From contig JAUNIX010000018.1 in NCBI GenBank assembly GCA_030523275.1, positions 1 to 64,000 on the forward strand: DNA of 64,000 nt, in the 5' to 3' direction. The notes below the pieces were generated by a model. That model was not told the origin of the DNA. It saw nothing but the letters and a program-made list of their open reading frames with translations, and did not search any database. The position numbers were made by a program, and so were the translations under genes. The stretch comes from Lachnospiraceae bacterium. GTDB lineage: Bacteria > Bacillota > Clostridia > Lachnospirales > Lachnospiraceae. Numbering within the stretch: the first letter of the stretch is position 1; each line of letters opens with the position of its first letter. This document shows, in pieces, positions 46,884-55,497 of the stretch.

Positions 46884-47807
46884 ATGAGCGATTACATTAT
46901 TGAAACGCAGAACCTGACAAAACAATATGGGGATCAGGTGAGTGTATCTGAGTTAAACATTCACGTTAGGAAAGGGCGCATTTATGGACTGCTTGGAAGA
47001 AATGGCGCCGGAAAAACAACAACTATGCGGATGATTTTGGGTCTTACTGCACCAACATCCGGTGAGGTAAGAATTTTTGGAAAACAAATACAGGGAAATG
47101 AAAAGAAGATTCTTCCTCGTATTGGTAGCTTGATTGAATCACCAGGATTTTATCCAAATCTTACGGCTACAGAAAATCTTAAAATTTTTGCAAAATTGAG
47201 GGGACTGGATAATGAAAATTATATAAAGGGAGCCTTAGAACTTGTGAATCTACCATATCGGGATAAGAAACTTTTTTCGCAATATTCGCTTGGTATGAAA
47301 CAGAGGTTGGCAATTGCTCTGGCAGTTATGCATGATCCAGCAGTATTGATTCTGGATGAGCCGATAAACGGCCTTGATCCTATTGGCATTGCAGAGATTC
47401 GTTCTTTTATCCGGAAATTATGTGATGTCAGGGGAAAGACCATTCTGATTTCCAGTCATATTCTTTCAGAAATTTCTTTACTGGCGGACGATATTGGGAT
47501 TATTGACCACGGCAAGTTGCTGGAAGAAGAAAGTCTTGCTGAATTGGAGCAAAAAAATCGGCATTATATACACTTTACTGTATCGGACAGTAGGCAGGCT
47601 GCCCATCTGTTGAAGGTTGTATTTCAGACACGGCTTTTCAAAATCAGGGATAAGAACAATATCCAGCTTATGGAGGTGAATCTGCCGATTGCTTCTATTA
47701 TCCGTTGTTTTGTAGAGAATGGACTGGAAGTCTCCGAAGCGCACCTTTGCGAAGATACGCTTGAGGATCATTTTAAAAAAGTGACAGGGGGTGAGGGAAT
47801 TGCTTAA
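46884..47807 (+). CDS. LanF-like ABC ATPase
   Basis: A 307-residue ATPase of the lantibiotic-protection/bacitracin class: Walker A GRNGAGKT, IGSLIESPGFYPNLT Q-loop region, signature YSLGMKQRLAIALA, Walker B VLILDEPINGLDPIG and a 90-residue C-terminal extension. ATG 46884 is preceded by AAGGAGG. It is the first gene of a three-gene operon, overlapping the first permease by 17 bases. Such exporters expel lantibiotics from the membrane. No lanA/lanM gene is nearby, so a detoxification rather than immunity-to-own-product role is likely. Confidence 0.9.
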   Translation: MSDYIIETQNLTKQYGDQVSVSELNIHVRKGRIYGLLGRNGAGKTTTMRMILGLTAPTSGEVRIFGKQIQGNEKKILPRIGSLIESPGFYPNLTATENLKIFAKLRGLDNENYIKGALELVNLPYRDKKLFSQYSLGMKQRLAIALAVMHDPAVLILDEPINGLDPIGIAEIRSFIRKLCDVRGKTILISSHILSEISLLADDIGIIDHGKLLEEESLAELEQKNRHYIHFTVSDSRQAAHLLKVVFQTRLFKIRDKNNIQLMEVNLPIASIIRCFVENGLEVSEAHLCEDTLEDHFKKVTGGEGIA

Positions 47808-48603
47808 CCTGATCGCTGGTGAATTTGCAAAATTGAAGCGCAAAAAGATTGTTCCCTTTATCGTTTTGCTATCTATGTTATTCCCTCTTATTGTAGTGTA
47901 TACCTCTAAAATGGGAATGGGAAATGATACGAGTGTGGAATTTTTGAAAGGCCGGTTCGATTTATCCTATACCATGATGCTTGGCTACGGCCTGGTTTTT
48001 TTGGGACCTTGTCTGCTGGGCATTTTAGCTTCCATACTGTTCTTTATGGAGAGGGATAATGACACTTTTAAAAATCTGTGTGTAATTCCGGTTACTACGT
48101 CACGGCTAATTGTGGCAAAATTATCTGTTGTATTGGTCTATGGACTTTTCTATACATTCTGCAACTTTGCGTTTATGACTTTTTTTACATGGATTTTAAA
48201 TGCAGGAATCATTTATGATATTGGATTCAAACTAATATTCAGCTTTATTTTTGGAATTGGTATTACGATTGCTACATTGCCCGTCATTGTATTGATTATC
48301 TATTTCAATAAATCCTATTTGATTTCCACATTGCTTTCGTTTTTCTATGCGATTTTGAATTGGAGCGTTTTATCAATCGTTGAAACAAATTTATCACTTA
48401 TAAAGATAATCAATCTGTTCCCAACATTATGTTTGATGAACTGGAGCAGCAAAAAAATGTTAGGTCGTATGACAGACAGATACCTTTTACCTGAAGCATA
48501 TTTGTTGTTCCCCTCTGACATCTGGGCATTTGTTGTAATGGTGATAACGCTGATTCTTTCGATATTGCTTATATTACACTTTTATAAAAAATGGGCGAGG
48601 TGA
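47791..48603 (+). CDS. LanE-like ABC permease
   Basis: A protein of about 270 residues with six predicted membrane helices and a basic N-terminus (LNLIAGEFAKLKRKK), the layout of lantibiotic immunity permeases of the ABC-2 type. The start is GTG 47791 or TTG 47800, which follows GGTGAGGGAA. It overlaps the ATPase and ends five bases before the next permease. Confidence 0.82.
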   Translation: MRELLNLIAGEFAKLKRKKIVPFIVLLSMLFPLIVVYTSKMGMGNDTSVEFLKGRFDLSYTMMLGYGLVFLGPCLLGILASILFFMERDNDTFKNLCVIPVTTSRLIVAKLSVVLVYGLFYTFCNFAFMTFFTWILNAGIIYDIGFKLIFSFIFGIGITIATLPVIVLIIYFNKSYLISTLLSFFYAILNWSVLSIVETNLSLIKIINLFPTLCLMNWSSKKMLGRMTDRYLLPEAYLLFPSDIWAFVVMVITLILSILLILHFYKKWAR

Positions 48604-48607
48604 TGAA

Positions 48608-49399
48608 ATGAATAATCTTATAACTGAATTTTGGAAAATAAAACGGTATTCTGTAATCAAGGCCGGAGCTGCTATGATGTTTCTCTCTGTATTTTTGAGT
48701 TATTTCTATTCGACAGCCAGCACTTCTGTCGGATGGGATTTTGGCTATTTTGTTCATCAGGTGATTCAGCAGAACTGCACTTCTTTTTTTCCTGTGGTAA
48801 TTATGCTGACGGCCACCTTTATCATTTCAAGGGAAATAACGGACGACACACTAAAATCAATTTTAACGATTCCTGTTACTTATAAAAAGCTGTTGATTGG
48901 AAAATTTGAGATTCTTTTTTTCCTCTCCATAGCGTTTAGCTTTATCAATGCTGCATTTACTGTTATTATGAATCTATTCTTGCAATTTCCCGGCATGACA
49001 GCATACAGCATCATGATTGCAACCGGACGGATTATCGTTGCAAATATTTTGGTTTATCTTTCAGTGCTTCCGCTAATTATTATTAATACGTTCCTTTTTG
49101 GCAACAGTCTGATTGGTGTGGCAGTTGCGTTCGTATATGGTTACTTTGGAACCTTTGAGGGCTCTTTGCTGAACTGGTTTCCGATCAAGGCTGCAATGAT
49201 TTTGATTGATCCGTATTGCGGCGTGGAATATGACAGTATTTCCTATCAGATTTTTCCAGCAGTCATCGTATTAGTTCTCATAATGCTGTGCTCTGTGGCG
49301 ATGTTAAATGCTTTTACATGTTTGGGAAAACTTCCTAATGTAAAAGCAAAAAGGATGCCTAAAAAATCAGAGAGAAAAAGAGATGGTGAAAATAAATGA
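48608..49399 (+). CDS. LanG-like ABC permease
   Basis: A 263-residue protein with six helices (AAMMFLSVFLSYFYSTASTSVGWDF near the start), similar in size and plan to LanG. It begins with an AGGTGATGAAATG site. Its C-terminal tail is strongly basic (KAKRMPKKSERKRDG). Directly after its stop lies a remnant of a histidine kinase end and the second copy of the MacB module, so the operon sits at a recombination junction. Confidence 0.82.
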   Translation: MNNLITEFWKIKRYSVIKAGAAMMFLSVFLSYFYSTASTSVGWDFGYFVHQVIQQNCTSFFPVVIMLTATFIISREITDDTLKSILTIPVTYKKLLIGKFEILFFLSIAFSFINAAFTVIMNLFLQFPGMTAYSIMIATGRIIVANILVYLSVLPLIIINTFLFGNSLIGVAVAFVYGYFGTFEGSLLNWFPIKAAMILIDPYCGVEYDSISYQIFPAVIVLVLIMLCSVAMLNAFTCLGKLPNVKAKRMPKKSERKRDGENK

Positions 49400-49411
49400 A
49401 GCAAATTAGAG

Positions 49412-49459
49412 ATTGGTACAACATTTATCATTAATTTCTTAATTCCTACAAAATTGTAG
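49412..49459 (+). pseudogene. Remnant of histidine kinase 3' end
   Basis: Sixteen codons IGTTFIINFLIPTKL and a stop match the last residues of the kinase at 40904 (GTTFILNFLIPTKM). No start or kinase domain exists upstream; the LanG gene ends at 49399. This fossil shows the second MacB set was once joined to a kinase. Confidence 0.7.
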
Positions 49460-49539
49460 TTTTACTGTCATCTTGTTGTAAGGTATGAATGATATTCTTT
49501 CCATATAATAATTCAAATACAGAAAGAGGTGCTTATATT

Positions 49540-50223
49540 ATGGATCTATTAGAAGTGAAATCTATTTCTAAAACTTATGGCAGTGGCGAAACGGCTGTTC
49601 ATGCACTAAAGAACGTTAGCTTTTCTGTCCCAAAGGGTGAATATGTAGCTGTTGTTGGAGAATCTGGTTCTGGTAAAAGTACGCTTCTTAATATGATAGG
49701 TGCACTTGATACCCCGACATCTGGTAAAGTGATCATTGATGGCAAGGAGATTTTTTCCATGAATGACAGTAAGCTGACCATTTTCCGTCGGAGAAATATC
49801 GGATTTATCTTTCAGGCATTCAATCTTATCCCCGAACTGACGGTTGAGCAAAATATTATTTTCCCAATACTGCTTGATTATCAAAAGCCAGACCAAAAGT
49901 ATCTGGAGGAACTGCTTACCGTGTTAAATCTAAAAGAACGTCGTAATCATTTACCGAGTCAGTTATCTGGTGGACAGCAGCAAAGAGTAGCGATAGGACG
50001 AGCATTGATCACGCGACCATCCTTGATTCTGGCAGATGAGCCGACTGGAAATTTAGATACACAAAACAGCAGTGAGGTAATTGCATTGTTAAAAGAAGCT
50101 TCAAAGAAGTATGAGCAGACCATTATCATGATTACCCATAACCGGAGCATCGCCCAAGCTGCTGACCGTGTATTACAAGTGTCAGACGGTGTACTGACCG
50201 ATCTTGGGAGGTGTCGTGAATGA
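49540..50223 (+). CDS. MacB-type ABC ATPase, copy 2
   Basis: A 227-residue ATPase differing from the copy at 42022 in only three residues (N2D and two conservative changes near residues 115 and 134). All motifs are intact. It overlaps the permease at 50220 by four bases. Its own two-component genes are gone, so regulation may come from the system at 40209 acting on the copied promoter region, or from the LanRK operon running through. Confidence 0.93.
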   Translation: MDLLEVKSISKTYGSGETAVHALKNVSFSVPKGEYVAVVGESGSGKSTLLNMIGALDTPTSGKVIIDGKEIFSMNDSKLTIFRRRNIGFIFQAFNLIPELTVEQNIIFPILLDYQKPDQKYLEELLTVLNLKERRNHLPSQLSGGQQQRVAIGRALITRPSLILADEPTGNLDTQNSSEVIALLKEASKKYEQTIIMITHNRSIAQAADRVLQVSDGVLTDLGRCRE

Positions 50224-52547
50224 AAAGCTATCTGAGTCTTATTCCAATTTCTGCGAAGGTACACAAGCGACAAAGCCGCATGACGCGAATCTGTATTATT
50301 CTTGCAGTGTTCCTTGTGACATCCATCTTTTCTATGCTAGAGATGTGGATGGATGGGCAGACAACGGCGATGCGACAAAAACATGGAGACTGGCATATTG
50401 CCCTCCAAAATATACCAGAAAATGAAGCAAAAAAGATTAGAGACAATTCTAAGATTGCATTTTCCTCTTGGTATGATGAGATAAATGTTGATGTTGACCA
50501 AGGCTACTATATAAATGACAGAAATGCTGTTTTATATGGCATTGAAGAAACGTACGTCACGGATATTATGAATTATCCAACGGAAGGTTCTTATCCAAAA
50601 AATAAAAAAGAGGTTGCCCTCAGCGCTGATGCAAAAGACCTTTTTGGAATTAAAGTAGGAGATAATATTACCTTAAAGACGCCTGCGGGAGAATTGGGAT
50701 ATATCGTTTCTGGATTTTATGAGGACGATACTGAATTTAACGAGATGAAAGAAGGAAGCTGCGTGTATATGAGTAAGGAGACTTTTGATGAAGTACGTAG
50801 CTTAAATGGTGTGAAAGCATCCTCTCAATTTTATATTCGATTCCAGAAAGAGAGAAAATTAAAGAAAACGATTGCTACAATAAAGGATCAGTATAACCTT
50901 ACCTCTAAAAATATCAGAGAAAACACGGCTGTTTTGAGCTTGTTGGGGGCAAGTACTAATGAAAGCATGAATGGTCTTTATCCTCTGGCAGCAGCTTGTT
51001 TTGTAATCATATTGATTGCCGGGGTTTTAATGATTTCGGGTTGTATGAACAGTCATGTAGCGCAGCGGACAAAGTTTTTCGGGATGATGCGGTGTGTCGG
51101 TGCAAGCAAACAGCAGATTGTACGTTTTGTAAGACTTGAGGCATTAAACTGGTGTAAAACAGCAATCCCAATTGGTTGTGCATTGGGTACGGTAACCTGT
51201 TGGATCTTATGTGTGATATTACGATTTCTTGTAAAAGGAGAATGGGTGGATATGCCTCTTTTTACGGTAAGCATAAGCGGTATTCTTTGCGGAGCTATTG
51301 TTGGTGTGGTTACGGTATTTATTGCGGCCCAGTCTCCTGCGAAACAGGCTGCGAAGGTTTCCCCTGTGGCAGCAGTATCCGGAAATGCAGAATCATCGAA
51401 AAAAGTGATCCATGCGGCAAATACAAGACTCCTTAAGGTGGAAACTTCTCTTGGAGTCCACCACGCAACAGGAAACAAGAAAAATCTGTTTCTTATGACC
51501 GGTTCTTTCGCTCTTACAATTGTATTGTTCCTGGCCTTTTCAGCCTGCCTTGATATAGTGCATAAATTGCTTCCATCAACGAGTGATTTTACGCCGGACA
51601 TCACGATTTCAAGTTCGGAAAATACCAATTCTATAGACAGAAATATTGTCACAAAGATTGAAAAAATACCGGGAGTGGAACGGGCTTTAGGTACGATGTA
51701 TGAAGTTAAGTTTCCAGCTAAAATCAATGGAAATGAACAGGTAATCGATCTGGTTTCTTATGGGAAATTCATGCTAAACAGGACAGAAAAATCAGTTACA
51801 AGCGGTGAATTGTCAAAAATTTATGGTAACTCCGACAATGCACTGACCATTTTTAGTGAGGACAGTCACCTTGATGTGGGAGATAAAATAACAATTGGCA
51901 ATAATGAGCTTGAGATTGCCTGCGTTGCATCTGAGGGAATTGGGTCAATCAGTGGTTCTCCAGTTGTAGTTTGCTCTGAGAAAACTTTTACGCGCCTGAC
52001 AGGTAAACAGGGATATATGATGGTAAATGTAATTCTGGGAAAAAACGCAACAAAAGCGACAGTAAGTGAAATACGGAATTTGGCGGGAGAGAATTCCTTC
52101 GTAGATCGCAGAGAAGCAAATAGCGATAGTTACAGCAGTTACTGGGTATTTCGGCTTGCAACATACGGTTTTCTGACGATTATTTTTCTGATTACCATAT
52201 TGAATATCATGAACAGCATTTCCATGAGTGTGTCTGCAAGGATTAAGCAGTATGGGGCCATGCGTGCGGTTGGTATGGAAAGCAGGCAGGTTACAAAAAT
52301 GATAACGGCAGAGGCAGTCACATATGCTATTTGTGGCACAATTGCCGGAATTATACTTGGGTTGATATTTCACTATTTGATTTATGTGAAGCTTATCATT
52401 AGTCATTTTGGAGGTTCTTGGAATATTCCGTTTACTGCCATCGCAATCATATTTTTGCTAGTTGCCTTTTCATGCGTGATTGCAATCCATGGACCAGCAA
52501 AACGAATACGGAACATGGCAGTCACAGATACGATCAATGAATTGTAA
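50220..52547 (+). CDS. FtsX-type ABC permease, full length
   Basis: A 775-residue permease with N-terminal helix, outer domain 1 (about residues 45-245), three helices, outer domain 2 (about 430-640) and C-terminal helices with an ILNIMNSISMSVSARIKQYGAMRAVGM FtsX segment. Two outer MacB_PCD-like domains make it a complete example of the class. The first 22 residues equal those of the 602-residue protein at 42702, after which identity drops, so the boundary marks a gene conversion or crossover. Confidence 0.9.
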   Translation: MKSYLSLIPISAKVHKRQSRMTRICIILAVFLVTSIFSMLEMWMDGQTTAMRQKHGDWHIALQNIPENEAKKIRDNSKIAFSSWYDEINVDVDQGYYINDRNAVLYGIEETYVTDIMNYPTEGSYPKNKKEVALSADAKDLFGIKVGDNITLKTPAGELGYIVSGFYEDDTEFNEMKEGSCVYMSKETFDEVRSLNGVKASSQFYIRFQKERKLKKTIATIKDQYNLTSKNIRENTAVLSLLGASTNESMNGLYPLAAACFVIILIAGVLMISGCMNSHVAQRTKFFGMMRCVGASKQQIVRFVRLEALNWCKTAIPIGCALGTVTCWILCVILRFLVKGEWVDMPLFTVSISGILCGAIVGVVTVFIAAQSPAKQAAKVSPVAAVSGNAESSKKVIHAANTRLLKVETSLGVHHATGNKKNLFLMTGSFALTIVLFLAFSACLDIVHKLLPSTSDFTPDITISSSENTNSIDRNIVTKIEKIPGVERALGTMYEVKFPAKINGNEQVIDLVSYGKFMLNRTEKSVTSGELSKIYGNSDNALTIFSEDSHLDVGDKITIGNNELEIACVASEGIGSISGSPVVVCSEKTFTRLTGKQGYMMVNVILGKNATKATVSEIRNLAGENSFVDRREANSDSYSSYWVFRLATYGFLTIIFLITILNIMNSISMSVSARIKQYGAMRAVGMESRQVTKMITAEAVTYAICGTIAGIILGLIFHYLIYVKLIISHFGGSWNIPFTAIAIIFLLVAFSCVIAIHGPAKRIRNMAVTDTINEL

Positions 52548-52646
52548 ATGAATGAAAGTTAGAACTATTCTGCTGGACAATGATAGTAAAATATGTTGTC
52601 CGGCAGAGATACTTTTAGGATATTATTTTAAGGAGGCGAGATAGAT

Positions 52647-53672
52647 ATGTGGCAGATTTCGTCTGTTGTGTTTTTTATCTTTTTTTGCATATTTTTAGGA
52701 ATAATGGTATACGATCCTAGAACACTATGGAGTGGAGTTTCATTTTTCTGGATGATGATATGTCTAGCTGTTTCCTTATTCTTTCTTTTATCCCAATACT
52801 CAGAATGGTTGGTATCACATGATGCATTGATTGAATTTCTAATTATCGTATACATTTTGTCAATAGGATGTGTGATTGCATTTCCGGGAATTCTAATTGT
52901 TATGTTTTTTTTCGAAGGAATAAAAGTCATCAGGCGTGAGGGCGTAAAGCCATCAAATTTATTATCGCTATTATTTTCAATCCTCATGTTTGCCTATCTG
53001 GTTGTATGGCCGATGATTGGAAATTTAGAAAAGAATGCATTAGGAACTATCCTTTATATAATAATTGGTTTTTCGGCAATATATATGTTATCATTAATGG
53101 CCATATATTCGCTCTCTGCCATTTTAAATCTGATTCATTTGAAAAAGAACAGAAAGGCAGATTATATTGTGGTTTTGGGAGCAGGGGTTATTGGAAGAAG
53201 GGTTACACCGTTGCTGGCAGCACGAATTGAAAGAGGAATTGAATTGTTGCGTTACAATCCGAACGCCGTAATGATAATGTCTGGCGGACAAGGCCCTGGT
53301 GAAGATATTCCGGAATGCGAGGCTATGGCTGCATATGCAATAGAGAAAGGTGTGGATGCAGATAGGATTATAAAGGAACAAAAATCTGTATCAACGGAAG
53401 AAAATTTGTTATTTTCAAGAAAATTGATGCATAAGGATAATCCAAAGATTGTCATTGTTACAACAGCGTATCATGTGTTCAGAGCCTTAATTTTGGCAAA
53501 ACAACAGGGAATAAAATGCGTAGGTTTTGGTGCAAAAACAAAATGGTATTTTACGCTAAATGCTTTAATTCGCGAATTTGTTGGATATTTGCAGATGACA
53601 TGGAAGAAACATATTTCTGTGATTGGCATAATAGCTGGTATTATTGTAATCGTTAATATTATTGCTTGTTGA
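52647..53672 (+). CDS. YdcF-like (DUF218) membrane protein
   Basis: A 341-residue protein with about five N-terminal membrane helices and a C-terminal DUF218 domain (residues about 170-310). The conserved VVLGAGVIGRR, SGGQGPGEDIPECEAMA and VTTAYHVFRA motifs are visible. Relatives (YdcF, SanA, ElyC) affect the cell envelope. RBS AGGAGGCGAG. Its 3' end overlaps the antisense hypothetical gene by 108 bases. Confidence 0.85.
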   Translation: MWQISSVVFFIFFCIFLGIMVYDPRTLWSGVSFFWMMICLAVSLFFLLSQYSEWLVSHDALIEFLIIVYILSIGCVIAFPGILIVMFFFEGIKVIRREGVKPSNLLSLLFSILMFAYLVVWPMIGNLEKNALGTILYIIIGFSAIYMLSLMAIYSLSAILNLIHLKKNRKADYIVVLGAGVIGRRVTPLLAARIERGIELLRYNPNAVMIMSGGQGPGEDIPECEAMAAYAIEKGVDADRIIKEQKSVSTEENLLFSRKLMHKDNPKIVIVTTAYHVFRALILAKQQGIKCVGFGAKTKWYFTLNALIREFVGYLQMTWKKHISVIGIIAGIIVIVNIIAC

Positions 53673-54632
53673 TTGATTCCAACTTATGGATTTGAATTTC
53701 TTTTTTTCCAAATTTTTTCTGTTTTTATCCGTAATCGGAATGATACAAATATTCGCTGTACCAGCTCCGTAATATCCATAAAATCCAATTCCGCCATAGG
53801 TGTAAATGATATGGAAAGGATCTTTTTTAATATTGTGAACGGTGTCATATTCATCAAAAAAATTCACATTTGTCTGCGTATATAGATTTTCATATAGAGA
53901 GTCAATTTCGCTGGTGCTTAATTTAGGCAGAAAAACTTTGAGTGAATAGAAACACATATTTTTAAATGCCTCATAAAATGATTCCCGATAACTGTGATCG
54001 TCAAATGTCAGTTTGATTTCATAGATACCATTTCCATCTTTTGGGGTATAAATTGATATTGTGGGCATAGACCATACCTGTTTATCCGCTGAAAAAAGAT
54101 AACAAACCGAATTATATTGATAATAAGGAGTTTTTTCATATCCTTGTGTCCATTCTGATGAAGAAGTAAGGTAATGTGTATGATGTTCCTGCTGATAGAG
54201 ACTATTATAACTTGAAATAAAATCCTCTATCGGCACGGAAAATATAGATTCATGATTGCTATTCTCAATAGCTTCAATGTTAAGCAGTATCGGCTTGGAT
54301 TGTTTTTGGTCTTCACTTCCATAGTCTTCATAGTCTAGTTCTTTGCCATAGAAGAACCAGTTTTTGTATTGATAATAATATACTTGTTCATCTAAAAAGC
54401 TATGAACGCTTGCTACCATCTTAATTCCATTTCGAATGACGATATGTTCTGGATGATAGGAATAGAGCATGATAAATGTGCTGACAAGAATTAAGCCAGA
54501 AATCAAGAAAAATGACAACCCATTTGCACATATTGCTAGAATACGAAAGCATAACTTACCTGTCTTTTTACAAAACACCCTTAATCTAATGTTTCCCCAT
54601 AAAAGCAAAATCACAAAACTTCCAACTCCCAT
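53565..54632 (-). CDS. Membrane-anchored protein of unknown function
   Basis: A 355-residue protein with two hydrophobic segments near the N-terminus (VGSFVILLLWGN and ILAICANGLSFFLISGLILVSTFIML) and a large acidic, Tyr-rich outer domain. No family is recognised. No good ribosome site precedes ATG 54632, so the true N-terminus may be longer or lost. The last 36 codons lie antisense to the YdcF gene, which suggests the original stop was lost or the two genes were joined by a deletion. Confidence 0.6.
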   Translation of the reverse strand: MGVGSFVILLLWGNIRLRVFCKKTGKLCFRILAICANGLSFFLISGLILVSTFIMLYSYHPEHIVIRNGIKMVASVHSFLDEQVYYYQYKNWFFYGKELDYEDYGSEDQKQSKPILLNIEAIENSNHESIFSVPIEDFISSYNSLYQQEHHTHYLTSSSEWTQGYEKTPYYQYNSVCYLFSADKQVWSMPTISIYTPKDGNGIYEIKLTFDDHSYRESFYEAFKNMCFYSLKVFLPKLSTSEIDSLYENLYTQTNVNFFDEYDTVHNIKKDPFHIIYTYGGIGFYGYYGAGTANICIIPITDKNRKNLEKKKFKSISWNQSTSNNINDYNNTSYYANHRNMFLPCHLQISNKFAN

Positions 54633-54723
54633 GAGTTGTCTTTTGAAAACCTTTCATTGACTGTAAGTGTTTTCACAATTTGCCTTATGCTATGATAGAG
54701 ACAGAAGCGAAGGAGGAAATAAA

Positions 54724-55497
54724 ATGAAACCTATTCTTGAAATTGAATCTTTAAAAAAGTATTATGGTAAATCGAAAAATCAAACAAAAGCATTAGATGG
54801 AATTACTTTTCAGGTGATGCCGGGTGAGTTTTTAGGAATTATGGGAAGTAGTGGATCGGGAAAGTCTACGTTGCTTAACTGTATTGCGACCGTGATTTGG
54901 CCAAGCAGTGGCAGTATTACGATGAATGGGAGACAAATCCAGACATTAAAGGGAGCATCTTTGGCTTCCTACCGTGGAAAAGAAATTGGATATCTATTTC
55001 AAAATTTTGAGTTGCTAGATAATCTGACTGGACGTGAAAATATATTGCTTCCATTATCTCTTCATGGTATATCGGAAAATGAAAGTCGAAAACGATTAAA
55101 ACAGCTTTCATCTTATTTAGAAGTGCAAGATGTTCTTGATAAATTTCCCGCTCAGATGTCAGGAGGTCAAAAGCAAAGAATTGCGGCTGCAAGGGCATTA
55201 ATCCTGAATCCGGGTATTATTCTCGCGGATGAACCGACAGGTGCACTAGACTCTAAAAATGCAAAAGCATTGATGGAAAAACTTTCTGGATTAAACCAAA
55301 ATGAAAATACAACAATTTTGATGGTAACCCATGATTCGAACGCAGCCAGCTATTGTAAGCGTATTTTGTTTATTCAGGATGGTGTGATTTTCCATGAATT
55401 GCGCCGTAACATTCCAGATGAATCCCAACAGGAATTCTATGAACGGATCTTGAAGGTAATGGCACAATTAGGAGGTGGAAGTGCAAATGTTCTTTAA
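54724..55497 (+). CDS. BceA-like ABC ATPase
   Basis: A 257-residue ATPase: Walker A GSSGSGKS, signature MSGGQKQRIAAARAL, Walker B IILADEPTGALDSKN, H-loop THDSN. The layout and neighbours (large permease, then response regulator and kinase) match BceAB-RS bacitracin/peptide modules. ATG 54724 follows AAGGAGG. Upstream, TGTAAGTGTTTTCACA (54662-54677) and TATGAT (54691) may be a BceR-type site and -10. The frame overlaps the permease. Confidence 0.92.
   Translation: MKPILEIESLKKYYGKSKNQTKALDGITFQVMPGEFLGIMGSSGSGKSTLLNCIATVIWPSSGSITMNGRQIQTLKGASLASYRGKEIGYLFQNFELLDNLTGRENILLPLSLHGISENESRKRLKQLSSYLEVQDVLDKFPAQMSGGQKQRIAAARALILNPGIILADEPTGALDSKNAKALMEKLSGLNQNENTTILMVTHDSNAASYCKRILFIQDGVIFHELRRNIPDESQQEFYERILKVMAQLGGGSANVL

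Larger units (their letters stand above)
49412..50285 (+). repeat. Segmental duplication, copy 2
   Basis: Matches 41893-42767 through kinase end, spacer, ATPase and permease start. Homology stops after the RMT codons of the permease, from which point the two permeases diverge strongly. Confidence 0.9.

Noticed and set aside
46729..46884. A lantibiotic precursor gene near the LanRK-FEG set
   Set aside because: No short ORF with a leader and Ser/Thr/Cys-rich core is seen in the spacer or nearby; lanB, lanC and lanM genes are also missing. The system is more likely a resistance set.
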